Part shown: positions 1 to 8,522 of the stretch, one piece after another
Layout of the letters: each line of letters begins with the position of its first letter
Numbering within the stretch: position 1 is the first letter of the stretch
NCBI RefSeq assembly: GCF_003205575.1
Contig: NZ_PYBW01000040.1
Span: 33,938 to 97,937 of the forward strand
Length of the DNA: 64,000 bases
Direction: 5' to 3'
Origin: Streptomyces tateyamensis
GTDB lineage: Bacteria; Actinomycetota; Actinomycetes; Streptomycetales; Streptomycetaceae
The notes under the pieces: model-generated
What the model was told of the DNA's origin: nothing
Seen by the model: the letters and a program-made list of their open reading frames with translations, nothing else
Databases searched by the model: none
Program-made: the position numbers and the translations under genes

Positions 1-2
1 CC

Positions 3-932
3 GAGGCGGTGCTGCCCCTGGTCGAGGAACTGCGCGCGGACGGCCTGGTGCGCCGCGCCTTCTTCCTGCGCCACTGGGAGCGCGGCCCGCACCTGCGGGT
101 GCGCCTGCAGGTCGAGCCGCAGCACGCGGCGGCGCTGCGCGCGCTGGTGGAGCAGCGCCTCACCGGCTACCTGGCCGCCCACCCGGGGCCCACCGACGCG
201 GACCCCGAGCAGCTGGGGGTCACGCTGCGCCACCTCGGCCGGTTGGAGCACGGCGGCGACGCGGACCCCGAGCTGTACCGGCCCGAACCGCCCAACACCG
301 TGCGCTGGATCGACTACCGGCCCGAACTGGCCAAGTACGGCGGCGCGTCGGGCGTCGCCGTGGCCGAGGACGTGTTCGACGCGGGCAGCACCCTGGCCGG
401 CCAGGTCCTGCGCCAGGGCGTGAACGACAACGCCCGGCTCGGCGTCGCGCTGCAACTGCTGCTGCTCACCAGCCGCTCGCTGGACCTGGACGAGGCGGCC
501 ACGGCGGTCTTCCTGCGCTCCTACCGCGAACGCTGGCAGGGCTACCTGCCGGACGCGGCGAAGATGTTCGCCGCCTGGGAACGGCAGTACCAGCACCAGC
601 GGGCGCAGTACGCCGCCCTGGTCGAGGACCTGCGTGCGGGCCGCCCGATCGGCCGCGGCGTCGGCGCCTACTGGGAGCGGACGATGGCGGCGGCCGTGGC
701 CCGGTTGCGCCCGCTGGTCGCCGCCGGGCAGGTCTGGCCCGGCGAGGTGGACCGCACGGCCCCGCCGTTCGTCGCCGTCGCCGCGCTGCTCTGCCAGTTC
801 CTGCACACCACCAACAACCGGATGAACGTCCGTCCGCAGGGCGAGTGCTTCGTCGCCTTCCTCGCCCACCGTGCGGTCACCGACAGCGTGTCCCGTCCCC
901 GGGAACCGGCGGACGCGGCGAGGAAGGACTGA
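3..932 (+). CDS. Thiopeptide-type dehydratase elimination protein (SpaB_C family), 5' end outside window
   Basis: The reading frame is open to the left edge, so the true start lies outside; about 309 codons are visible. The N-terminal stretch has a conserved FLRHWERGPHLRVRL-type segment and the protein has the size of the stand-alone SpaB_C domain proteins of thiopeptide clusters. In that family (TbtC/TclL type) the protein removes glutamate from glutamyl-Ser/Thr to give dehydroalanine or dehydrobutyrine; the partner that adds glutamate would be the LanB-like protein at 11004-13406. It is followed after 5 bases by the pyridine-synthase-like gene, so it is the first visible gene of the RiPP operon. 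Assignment to the elimination role rather than the cyclase role rests on length and gene order (C-D-E-F-G as in thiomuracin-type clusters) and is an inference. Confidence 0.8.
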   Translation, partial: EAVLPLVEELRADGLVRRAFFLRHWERGPHLRVRLQVEPQHAAALRALVEQRLTGYLAAHPGPTDADPEQLGVTLRHLGRLEHGGDADPELYRPEPPNTVRWIDYRPELAKYGGASGVAVAEDVFDAGSTLAGQVLRQGVNDNARLGVALQLLLLTSRSLDLDEAATAVFLRSYRERWQGYLPDAAKMFAAWERQYQHQRAQYAALVEDLRAGRPIGRGVGAYWERTMAAAVARLRPLVAAGQVWPGEVDRTAPPFVAVAALLCQFLHTTNNRMNVRPQGECFVAFLAHRAVTDSVSRPREPADAARKD

Positions 933-937
933 ACCAG

Positions 938-2044
938 ATGTCGACTGCCGGCCCCCAGCGGGACCTGACCATCAACGTGCCGTGGTCGGTGCAGGAGGAG
1001 GTGCTGCTCGACGTGGCAGCGCCGACCCTGGACCAGTCGGTGGCCAACGGCGAGACCCGCAGCTGGTTCTACCTGCGGGAGAGCTTCGACGGCCGGCCGT
1101 ACCTGCGGCTGCGCTTCGACACCGACAGCCCCTCGGTGAGCCGGCGGCTGGCCGCCCGGATCGGCGAGGAGGTCGCCCCGGCCATGCGCGAGGGGCTGTT
1201 CGAGCACCGGCCCTACAACCGCGAGCACGACTGGCTCGGCGGCCCGGCGGGGCTGCCGCTGGCCGAGCGGTTCTGGACCGAGACCACCCCGCTGGCGCTG
1301 GAGGCGATCACCGCGACCCGGGGCGACCGGGCGCTGCGGATGGCGATGACCTTCGACCTGCTGGTGGCCAGCGGCGCGCTGCTGGCCAGCCGGCTGCCGC
1401 CGAGCGTGGGCAAGCACGGCTTCAAGGCCGGCTACCTGTCCTACCTGGCCACCTTCGAGGGCTACATGCTGCTGATCCGGGACCCGGAGGGCACCCGGGC
1501 CAAGCACGCGCAGCGCTGGGAGGCCAACCGGGAGCTGTTGCGCCCCAGGCTGCGGGCGCTGGTCGAGGCGATGCGGGACCCGGACGGGGACCTGGCGGAG
1601 CTGCCGCCGATGGCCGCGCGCTGGACCGGCACCCTGCGCGACTACCTGCCCGCCATCCAGCAGGGCTTCGACGAGGACCGGTTCTACCTCTACGCGACGC
1701 CGCGCACCAGCGAGGCCGCCAAGATCACCGCCTCGCCGGACGGGCTGTACCGGCGCCCGGAGGTGCCCTGGCTCGCCGACCTGCCCGAGCCGCCGGTGGC
1801 CGGGATCCACCGGGCGATCGCGGACAACCAGTACTACCAGGGGATGATCCGCGAGGACCGCCGGTTCCTCGCCTCCCGGCTGGCCCAGGCCTACACCAAC
1901 TGGCACCTGTTCCGGCTGGGCTTCCAGCTCGCCGACCGCTACACGCTCTTCTACCTGGTGGCGCGGGCGTTCGAGGAGGAGTACGAGCTGGACGCGGCCG
2001 AGCTGATCCGCTCGGTGCGGCCGCAGGCGGAGGTCGCCGGATGA
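938..2044 (+). CDS. Thiopeptide pyridine synthase-like protein ([4+2] cyclase, TbtD/TclM type)
   Basis: 368 residues starting at ATG 938, five bases after the preceding stop. The sequence is a second SpaB_C (thiopeptide-type bacteriocin biosynthesis) homologue: an N-terminal SWFYLRESF...PYLRLRF segment and a C-terminal YTNWHLFRLGF segment typical of the family. In thiopeptide systems the second, longer SpaB_C protein performs the aza-[4+2] cycloaddition between two dehydroalanines, closes the macrocycle on a pyridine or piperidine and releases the leader. Its stop overlaps the ATG of the SagB-like gene (ATGA), so the two are translationally coupled. Presence of this protein separates the cluster from linear azole-containing peptides. 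Which SpaB_C protein is the cyclase is inferred from size and order. Confidence 0.78.
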   Translation: MSTAGPQRDLTINVPWSVQEEVLLDVAAPTLDQSVANGETRSWFYLRESFDGRPYLRLRFDTDSPSVSRRLAARIGEEVAPAMREGLFEHRPYNREHDWLGGPAGLPLAERFWTETTPLALEAITATRGDRALRMAMTFDLLVASGALLASRLPPSVGKHGFKAGYLSYLATFEGYMLLIRDPEGTRAKHAQRWEANRELLRPRLRALVEAMRDPDGDLAELPPMAARWTGTLRDYLPAIQQGFDEDRFYLYATPRTSEAAKITASPDGLYRRPEVPWLADLPEPPVAGIHRAIADNQYYQGMIREDRRFLASRLAQAYTNWHLFRLGFQLADRYTLFYLVARAFEEEYELDAAELIRSVRPQAEVAG

Positions 2045-3642
2045 CCGGCACGGCAGTTGCGGCCCCGGCGCTGGACGCCGCCGGGGTGGACGCCTTCGTG
2101 CACCGGCTGCGCGGCAGTTACCAGGAGATCTACCCGGACAACTGGTCGATCGACTGGCGCAGCGTGCCCAGCCCGTTCCGCTGGTACCAGGACCTGCCCC
2201 GGATCGACCTGCCGCCGCTGCCCCGGCCGCTGCTGCGCGGCGGGAGCGCCGAGGCGGACCTCGTGGCGGCGCGCGGGCTGACCGACTGGCTCGGCGCGCT
2301 GCTGTACGCCGGCTACGGCGTCTCGGGGGTGCGGTGGTACCCCGAGGGGATCGCCAAGAGCAGCCCCGAGGAGCCGCTGCCGGTCCACCGCGACCCGCAC
2401 TACCAGCTGCGCCGGGCGGTGCCCTCGGGCGGGGTGACCTTCCCCGCCGAGTGCTACCTGACGGTGGGTCAGGGCGATCCGGGCCTGCCGGCCGGGGTCT
2501 ACCACTACGACGGGACCCGGCACGCGCTGGTGCCGCTGGCGACCGGGCGCCCGCCGCTGGGCATCGGGCGCGCGGACGGCGGGGTGCGGCTGGTGCTCAC
2601 CGTGCCGCTGTGGAAGAACCACTTCAAGTACGGCGACTTCTCCTACCGGCTGGGTGCGATGGACACCGGCGCGGTGGTCGGGCAGTTCGCGCTGGTGGCC
2701 CGGCAGTGGGGCCGCGCCTGCACGGTGGCCTTCGGGGTGGACGAGCCGCTGCTGCTCGCCCAGCTCGGCCTGGACGCGGCCGTGGAGGCCGCACCGGTGG
2801 TGCTCGACATCGGGCCCGGCGCGACGCCGGACGGCTCGGCCGCCGGGCCCGCGCCGGCGGTGGACCCGGGCCTGCGCCACCTCGGCGGCAAGGAGTTGGA
2901 CCCGGCGGCCACCGCGCCCCGGATGCACGCGGCCTGCCTGCGCGCCGCCCGCCCCGGCGAGCCGGTGGAGCTGGCGCCGGTGGAGCCGGCCGGCGCGACC
3001 GCCGGGTCGGCCGGCGTGCTGCCCGCACCGAGCGCCGGGCCACTCACGGTGGCCGACGCGCTGGGCCGCACCGCGCTGGGCGAGCAGTTCCGCGGTTCGC
3101 CGGTGAGCGCGGCGCAGGTGGCCGAGTGGGTGGCGCAGGCGGGTGCGCCGCTGGACTGCGACCTGCCCGGCGCGGCGGCCGGACTGGCCCATCCGCGCTG
3201 CCTGCTGCTGGCGGGCGCGGTCACCGGGCTGGCGCCGGGCGCCTACCTGCCGCGCCGGGACGGCACCCTGGTCGAGTTGGCGGCCGGCGGCTTCGGCGAG
3301 CTGGTCCAGCGCAGCCTGTTCGGCTCCTACATGAACTTCCGTCAGCTCCCGCTGATCGCCGTACTGGTGGGAGACGCCGAACCGCAGCGCGGGGTGAACG
3401 GGCCGGTCGCCTATCGGACCCAGCACCTGCTCGCGGGCGTGCTGGCCCAGCGGCTGGCGGTCGCCGCCGGCCGGGACGGCTGCTCCGCGCACCCGGTGCT
3501 CGGCTTCGTCAGCGCCGAGCTGGACGGCCCGCTCGGCCTGGCGGCGCGCGGGCTGACCTCGCTGCTGCTGGTGGGGATCGGGCGGTACCGGCGCGGACTG
3601 TACCTGGAGAGCGCGACCAACGGAACGGGGGAGCCGGCGTGA
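2041..3642 (+). CDS. SagB-type FMN-dependent azoline dehydrogenase
   Basis: 533 residues with two nitroreductase-like halves. The first half contains the RRAVPSGGVTFPAECYL segment characteristic of SagB/ThcOx oxidases (residues about 120-140); the second half has the GRDGCSAHPVLGF segment near the FMN site. The family oxidises thiazolines and oxazolines to thiazoles and oxazoles using FMN. It sits between the pyridine-synthase-like gene and the leader-binding gene, with ATGA overlap at the front and GTGA overlap at the back, the position of TbtE-type enzymes in thiopeptide operons. The tandem two-domain architecture is normal for the thiopeptide branch of SagB. Function is well supported; the number of rings processed cannot be read from the gene. 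Confidence 0.88.
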   Translation: MTGTAVAAPALDAAGVDAFVHRLRGSYQEIYPDNWSIDWRSVPSPFRWYQDLPRIDLPPLPRPLLRGGSAEADLVAARGLTDWLGALLYAGYGVSGVRWYPEGIAKSSPEEPLPVHRDPHYQLRRAVPSGGVTFPAECYLTVGQGDPGLPAGVYHYDGTRHALVPLATGRPPLGIGRADGGVRLVLTVPLWKNHFKYGDFSYRLGAMDTGAVVGQFALVARQWGRACTVAFGVDEPLLLAQLGLDAAVEAAPVVLDIGPGATPDGSAAGPAPAVDPGLRHLGGKELDPAATAPRMHAACLRAARPGEPVELAPVEPAGATAGSAGVLPAPSAGPLTVADALGRTALGEQFRGSPVSAAQVAEWVAQAGAPLDCDLPGAAAGLAHPRCLLLAGAVTGLAPGAYLPRRDGTLVELAAGGFGELVQRSLFGSYMNFRQLPLIAVLVGDAEPQRGVNGPVAYRTQHLLAGVLAQRLAVAAGRDGCSAHPVLGFVSAELDGPLGLAARGLTSLLLVGIGRYRRGLYLESATNGTGEPA

Positions 3643-5270
3643 CCGAGACGGTGCTGCGACTGCGGGCGGACGCCTACTACATGCCGGTCCGCGACGGGGT
3701 CTGGATCCGCACCACCGCGGGCTCCTTCACCCTGCGCGGACCGAACGCGGCGGCCTGGGTGCAGCAGTTGGCCCCGCTGCTGGACCAGGGCGTGCAGCCG
3801 GACCGGCTGTTCGCCGCGCTGCGCCCCGACCAGCTCGACTACGTGCGCAAGCTGATCGGCGCCCTGGAGTCGCGTCAGGTGCTGCGCCGGGAGCCGGCCG
3901 AGCCGGACGGGGAGCCCTTCCCGCAGCAACTGGAGTTCCTGCGCCACCAGAGCCCAGACGCCCGGGCCGCGCTGCGCCGGGTGGCGGACACGCCGGTGGC
4001 GGTGGCCGGCGATCCGGCCCGGGCCACCGCGCTGGCGGCCGCGCTGGCCGAGACCGGGTTCACCGACCTGGCCCTGCTGGAGGCCGAACCGGACCAGCGG
4101 CTGCGTGAGTTGGCCGAGGAGTACGCGGCCCGCGGGCGCCCGCTGCGGCTGACCGCCGGCGCCGCGCCGCAGGGCCGCGCCGTGGTCGGCGTCTTCGGCT
4201 CGGAACAGACCGAGCAGGCCTTCGCGCTGGCCGACGGCGCCGCCGCGGCGGGGCACGGGGCCTGGCTGGCCCTGGTGCGCGGCCAGGCGATGCTGCTCAA
4301 GGGCCAGCTGCCCGGCTCGGGCACCGCCTGCCTGCGCTGCGCCTGGCGCCGCCTGGTGCACTCCGCCGTCGGGCTGGCGCCCGTGCCGGGGCTCGGGCAC
4401 ACCCAGGTGGCGGTGGCGGCCGCGGTGCTGGCCCAGGAGCTGTTCCAGCACGCCGCGACCGGCGCACTGGACCGGCTGGGCGAGGGGGTGGTGGTCGACC
4501 TGACCCGGCTGAGCATCTGGCGCACCACCGTCGACCCGGACCCCGGCTGCCCGGCCGACCAGGTGCACCGCGGCGACCCGCCGCCGGCCCCCCGGGCCGG
4601 CCGGTTCCCCGACCAGGTCTTCGCGGCCCGTTGCTTCGGCCCGCTGGTCAGCTGTGCTCCGGGCGGCTACCCGCAGCTGCCGCTGACGGTGGTCCGACTG
4701 GAGAGCAGCGTGCCGGACCGTCAGGAACCGGCGCCCGGCGGCGCCGGACAGCTGCTGGCGGCCGAGACGATGGCCGACGCGCGGCACGAGGCGGTGCTGC
4801 TGGCCGTGCGCTCCGCCGTGGCGGGTCCGGACGACCTGGTGGAGGTGGGGACCGACCGGGCCGAGGCGGTGGGGCGGGCGCTGCTGCGCCGGGCCGACCG
4901 CGAGATCGGCGCGGGCTGGTCGGCGGCCGGGCCCGAGGCGGGCGCGGCGGACCGGGACCGCTGGGCCGCGTTGGCCGGGACGCTGCCGCCGGTCCTGCTG
5001 GAGCGGCATCCGAGCGGCCTGTGGCGGGCCACCGTGCCCGGGCACCCGCCGCGCACCGGCCTGGACGCCGAACACGCGCAGCAGCGCGCCCTGCTGGCCG
5101 CGCTCGGCGCCGCCCAACTGCCCGGGGAGGCCGCGCCGGTGCCGGCCGCGGCGGCCCGGCACCCGGAGCCGGCCGTGCTGGCCGGGCTGCTCGACGCGCT
5201 CGGCTGCAGCCCGCGCCCGGTCGTGCTGCCGCCGCTGGTCGCCGCCCACCTGGTCGGGGTGGCGCTGTGA
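3639..5270 (+). CDS. Ocin-ThiF-like leader-peptide-binding cyclodehydratase partner (F protein)
   Basis: 543 residues from a GTG that overlaps the SagB stop. Residues about 10-85 (YYMPVRDGVWIRTTAG onward) read as a PqqD-like RiPP recognition element, followed by a degenerate ThiF/E1-like fold with a CLRCAW Cys pair near residue 230. In thiazole-forming thiopeptide systems this protein binds the precursor leader and delivers it to the YcaO cyclodehydratase, whose gene follows directly with GTGA overlap. No ATP site is expected here because the YcaO protein supplies it. It belongs to the family usually called putative thiazole-containing bacteriocin maturation protein. Confidence is high for the family and moderate for the exact RRE boundaries, which come from pattern recognition only. 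Confidence 0.82.
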   Translation: MTETVLRLRADAYYMPVRDGVWIRTTAGSFTLRGPNAAAWVQQLAPLLDQGVQPDRLFAALRPDQLDYVRKLIGALESRQVLRREPAEPDGEPFPQQLEFLRHQSPDARAALRRVADTPVAVAGDPARATALAAALAETGFTDLALLEAEPDQRLRELAEEYAARGRPLRLTAGAAPQGRAVVGVFGSEQTEQAFALADGAAAAGHGAWLALVRGQAMLLKGQLPGSGTACLRCAWRRLVHSAVGLAPVPGLGHTQVAVAAAVLAQELFQHAATGALDRLGEGVVVDLTRLSIWRTTVDPDPGCPADQVHRGDPPPAPRAGRFPDQVFAARCFGPLVSCAPGGYPQLPLTVVRLESSVPDRQEPAPGGAGQLLAAETMADARHEAVLLAVRSAVAGPDDLVEVGTDRAEAVGRALLRRADREIGAGWSAAGPEAGAADRDRWAALAGTLPPVLLERHPSGLWRATVPGHPPRTGLDAEHAQQRALLAALGAAQLPGEAAPVPAAAARHPEPAVLAGLLDALGCSPRPVVLPPLVAAHLVGVAL

Positions 5271-7186
5271 CGGCGCCGCCCGCGCCGGCCGGCGCCGAGT
5301 TGCGGCTGCTGCGGGCGGTGGCCGGTGCGGCCCTGGCCGAGGACCGGGACCGGCTGCCCGCCGACCGCCCCGGGGTTCTGGTGGACCTGGGCTGGGACAC
5401 CGACCACACCGAGTTCGCCCCGGTCGGCGCCCCACTGCTGACGGTGCGCGGGGTGCGCGGACGGCTGGTGCTGGGCCCGCTGGTGCTGCCGGGGGAGCCC
5501 GGCTGCCCGGGCTGCCTGGACCTGCGGGTGCGCGCCATCGACCGGCCGGAACGTGCGGTGCGCGGCGCGCGGCTGCTGCCGCTGGCGCCGCGCAGCGGGC
5601 CGTTCCCGTGGCCCGGCACGGCCCTGGGCACGCTGGCCGCGGTGCTCGAGGCGGAGCTGGCCGCGCTGGCCGCGGGCACCACCCCGCTGAGCCGGGGTGC
5701 CGCATACGTGCTGGACGCCGGCGGGGCGGGCGGCGACTGGCACCCGGTGCTGGCGCACGCGCTGTGCCGCTCGGCGCACTGCACGGCGGCCCGGGTCCCG
5801 ATCCCACCGCCGCTGCCCGAGCTGGACCGGCCGCTGCCGGCCCTGGGGGTCGGGCAGACCCGACGGTTCGGGGTCCAGGTCTTCGCCGAGCGGTTGGAGC
5901 GGGAGTACCTGGACCCGTGGTCCGGGCTGGCCACCGCACCCGCGCTGGCGGGCAACGCCGCGCTGCCCGCCGTGCAGGCCGACGTGCCGACCGCCTGGGG
6001 CTTCGCCGAGATCGCCATCGGCCGGGCGGAGGACTACGCCACCGCCCGCACCGGCGCGGTGCTGGAGGGCCTGGAGCGGTACGCGGGCTGGCACTGCGGC
6101 GGTCGCGACCCGGTGCGCACGGCCGCCTTCGAGGAGCTGGAGCGGGCGGTGGACCCGCGCTCGCTGGGCCTGCACCTGCCGCAGGCGTACGCGACCCCGG
6201 GCTTCGAGTACGCCCCGTTCACCCCGCAGACCCCGACCGGCTGGGCCCGGGCGCACGCGGTGCGCACCGGCCAGGAGGTGCTGCTGCCCTTCCACGTGGC
6301 CTACTACGGCGCGACCCAGCGCCCCGACACCGGCCCGGCCTTCGTCTACGAGAACTCCAACGGCTGCGCGCTGGGCGCCGGCGTCGAGGAGGCGCTGCTG
6401 GCCGCCCTGCTGGAGGTGGCCGAGCGGGACGCGTTCCTGTGCGCCTGGTACTCCGAGACCCCGCTGCCCGAACTGGACCTGGCCGCCCCGGCCGATCCCC
6501 GGCTGGCCGCGGCGCTGCGGATGCTGCGCCACCACACCCGGCGCGAGCTGCGCGCCTTCCGGGCGGTGGGCGAGTTCGGGGTGCCGGTCGTGGTGCTGCT
6601 GGCCACCTCCGAGGACCCGGCCGAACCGGCCACCCTCTGCACAGCCGGCTGCGCGCTGACCGTGCGGGCCGCGCTGCTCGGCGCGGTGCAGGAGATGGCC
6701 GCCGCCGCACCGGCCATCTCGGTCACCTACCGGGAGCGGGACCGGCGCGAGCTGGAGCGGGCCTACGAGGAGCCGGACCGGGTGCGGGTGATGGCCGACC
6801 ACGCGCTGGTCGCCGCGCTGCCGCGGGCCCGCGAGCGGTTCGCCTTCCTACTGGGCTCCGACGCCGCGCCGCAGCCCGTGGAGGCGCCGGTGGCCGGCCT
6901 GCTCACCCCGCGCGGCGACGTGGCGGCGGACCTGGCGGCGATGCTCGCGGCCGCCGAGCGGGCCGGCCGCGAGGTGCTGGTGGTCGACCACACCACGATC
7001 GAGCTGCACCGGCTGGGCCTGCGCTGCGTCAAGGCGGTGGTGCCCGGGACCGCCCCGATGACCTTCGGGCACCTGCACCGCCGGCTGCCGAGCGCACCGA
7101 CCGTGCGGGCGTTCCGGCTGCGCAACGGCGGCACGGCCGAGGAACCGACGAGAGAGGTCCGGCATGAGCCCCACCCCTTCCCTTGA
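5267..7186 (+). CDS. YcaO cyclodehydratase for azoline formation (TOMM D/G protein)
   Basis: 639 residues. The N-terminal 200 residues contain an E1-like remnant with a CPGCLDLR Cys motif; from about residue 240 the YcaO domain begins, with the characteristic ENSNGCALGAGVEEALLAAL segment and a downstream EVAERDAFL segment that form the ATP/Mg site. The protein ends in PHPFP, a PxPxP tail that is a hallmark of YcaO enzymes doing azoline cyclodehydration. Role: ATP-dependent conversion of Cys/Ser/Thr in the precursor core to azolines, which the SagB enzyme then oxidises. It is coupled to the upstream leader-binding protein by GTGA overlap and overlaps the P450 gene by 23 bases. Contrast with the second YcaO at 13906, which lacks this tail. 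Confidence 0.9.
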   Translation: MTAPPAPAGAELRLLRAVAGAALAEDRDRLPADRPGVLVDLGWDTDHTEFAPVGAPLLTVRGVRGRLVLGPLVLPGEPGCPGCLDLRVRAIDRPERAVRGARLLPLAPRSGPFPWPGTALGTLAAVLEAELAALAAGTTPLSRGAAYVLDAGGAGGDWHPVLAHALCRSAHCTAARVPIPPPLPELDRPLPALGVGQTRRFGVQVFAERLEREYLDPWSGLATAPALAGNAALPAVQADVPTAWGFAEIAIGRAEDYATARTGAVLEGLERYAGWHCGGRDPVRTAAFEELERAVDPRSLGLHLPQAYATPGFEYAPFTPQTPTGWARAHAVRTGQEVLLPFHVAYYGATQRPDTGPAFVYENSNGCALGAGVEEALLAALLEVAERDAFLCAWYSETPLPELDLAAPADPRLAAALRMLRHHTRRELRAFRAVGEFGVPVVVLLATSEDPAEPATLCTAGCALTVRAALLGAVQEMAAAAPAISVTYRERDRRELERAYEEPDRVRVMADHALVAALPRARERFAFLLGSDAAPQPVEAPVAGLLTPRGDVAADLAAMLAAAERAGREVLVVDHTTIELHRLGLRCVKAVVPGTAPMTFGHLHRRLPSAPTVRAFRLRNGGTAEEPTREVRHEPHPFP

Positions 7187-8522
7187 GACCCCGCTGCCCG
7201 GCGTCACCGCGCTGCCGGGCGGCCTCGGCTGGACCGTGACCGACCGTTCGGTGGCGGTGCGCCTGCTCGCCGACGAGCGGCTCGGCGTGGTCGAGTCCGC
7301 GCCGGTGATGGCCGCCCTGGCGGCCCGGCTGCCGCCCGAGGTGCGGGCGCCGGCCGCCGAGCTGGCCGCCTTCGCGGAGCGGATCATGCTGCAGGCCGCC
7401 CCGGCCCGGCACGCCGAGCTGCGCCGCGGCTTCGGCCGCTTCTTCACCGCCGACGCGGTGGACGCGCTGCTGCCGGACCTGCGACTGCTGGCCGAACGGG
7501 CCGTCAGCGAGGCGGTGGCCAGGGGCGGTTGCGAGTTCATGACGCAGCTGGCCTTCCGCTACGCGGTGGACACCGGCGCCCGGCTGATCGGGCTGCCGCC
7601 GGCCGAGTACCGGCGGCTGCACAAGCTCAGCCAGCAACTCGCCCTGGTGGCCTACGCGGCCAGGCTGGCCGACCCCGCGCAGGCGGTGCGCGACGGCCAC
7701 GCGGCCCTGTGCGAGATCCGCTCGGCGGTCGCCGCCGCCCGAGCCGCCGCCCCGGCCGGCAGCGTGCTCGGCCAGTGGCAGCGCGAGGGGATCGGCGAGC
7801 TGCCCGAGCCGGACGTCGAGGCCAACATCGTGATGCTGATCCAGGCCTCGCTGGAGACGGTGGCCGGGATGCTGGGCAACACCGCGGCCCGACTGCTGGG
7901 CAGCGCGGGCGCGCTCGCCGACCCGGCCCGGCGCGAGGCGGCGATCGATCAGGCACTGCGCGCCGAACCGCCGTTGAAGACGCTCGAACGCCTGGTCCGG
8001 GAGCCGGTCGAGCTGGACGGCTTCCGGTTCGAGGCCGGCCAGGTGGTCTCGGTGCGGATCGCCGAGGCCAACCGGCCGGCCGAGTCGGGCGAGCCGGTCG
8101 CCGGGCGGGCGGTGCTCTCCTTCGGCTGGGGAGCCTACCGGTGCCTGGGCGCCCGGCTGGCCCGGCACCAGGCGCTGGAGCTGTTCGGCGCGCTGCACCG
8201 GCTGGCGCCCGACTGGGTGCTCCAGGACGCCGAGGTGGAGCGGGTGCGCCACCTGCGCTTCGACATGCCGCGCCGGCTGCCGCTCGGCCCGCCGCCGAGC
8301 CCGCCGCCGGCCGGGACGCCCGCCGCCGGCCTGCCCGGCGACCTGACCGAGGCGCTGACCGAGGCACTCGCCGAGCACGACCTGGACCGGCCGCTCAGCT
8401 CGGTCGAACGGGTGGTGGCCGCCGCGGTGCTGGAGGAAATGGGCCGTCCGCGGCCCGAACCGACCGATCTGCCGCAGACCATTCGGGAGTGGGTGACATG
8501 GGCGAATCACGACCGTGGCTGA
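7164..8522 (+). CDS. Atypical cytochrome P450 with C-terminal acyl-carrier-like extension
   Basis: 452 residues. The heme loop FGWGAYRCLG is intact (Cys 327), but the K-helix ExxR is QALR (Gln 263, Arg 266) and the I-helix acid/Thr motif reads ASLET rather than AGxDT. The P450 fold should end near residue 375 (RFDMPRRLPLG). A Pro-rich linker (PPPSPPPAGTP) and a tail of about 58 residues follow. The tail resembles a compact carrier protein: helix-forming LTEALTEALAEHD, then PLSSVERVVAAAVLEEM with Ser 413 where the phosphopantetheine Ser would sit, then TIREWVTW like ACP helix IV. It overlaps the AMP-ligase gene by 25 bases. A P450 acting on its own tethered substrate is an attractive inference; the carrier assignment is moderate because the first loop is unusually short. 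Confidence 0.78.
   Translation: MSPTPSLETPLPGVTALPGGLGWTVTDRSVAVRLLADERLGVVESAPVMAALAARLPPEVRAPAAELAAFAERIMLQAAPARHAELRRGFGRFFTADAVDALLPDLRLLAERAVSEAVARGGCEFMTQLAFRYAVDTGARLIGLPPAEYRRLHKLSQQLALVAYAARLADPAQAVRDGHAALCEIRSAVAAARAAAPAGSVLGQWQREGIGELPEPDVEANIVMLIQASLETVAGMLGNTAARLLGSAGALADPARREAAIDQALRAEPPLKTLERLVREPVELDGFRFEAGQVVSVRIAEANRPAESGEPVAGRAVLSFGWGAYRCLGARLARHQALELFGALHRLAPDWVLQDAEVERVRHLRFDMPRRLPLGPPPSPPPAGTPAAGLPGDLTEALTEALAEHDLDRPLSSVERVVAAAVLEEMGRPRPEPTDLPQTIREWVTWANHDRG

Noticed and set aside
3411..5939. 842-codon minus-strand frame in the RiPP operon
   Set aside because: Antisense to the F and YcaO genes, both with clear family motifs.
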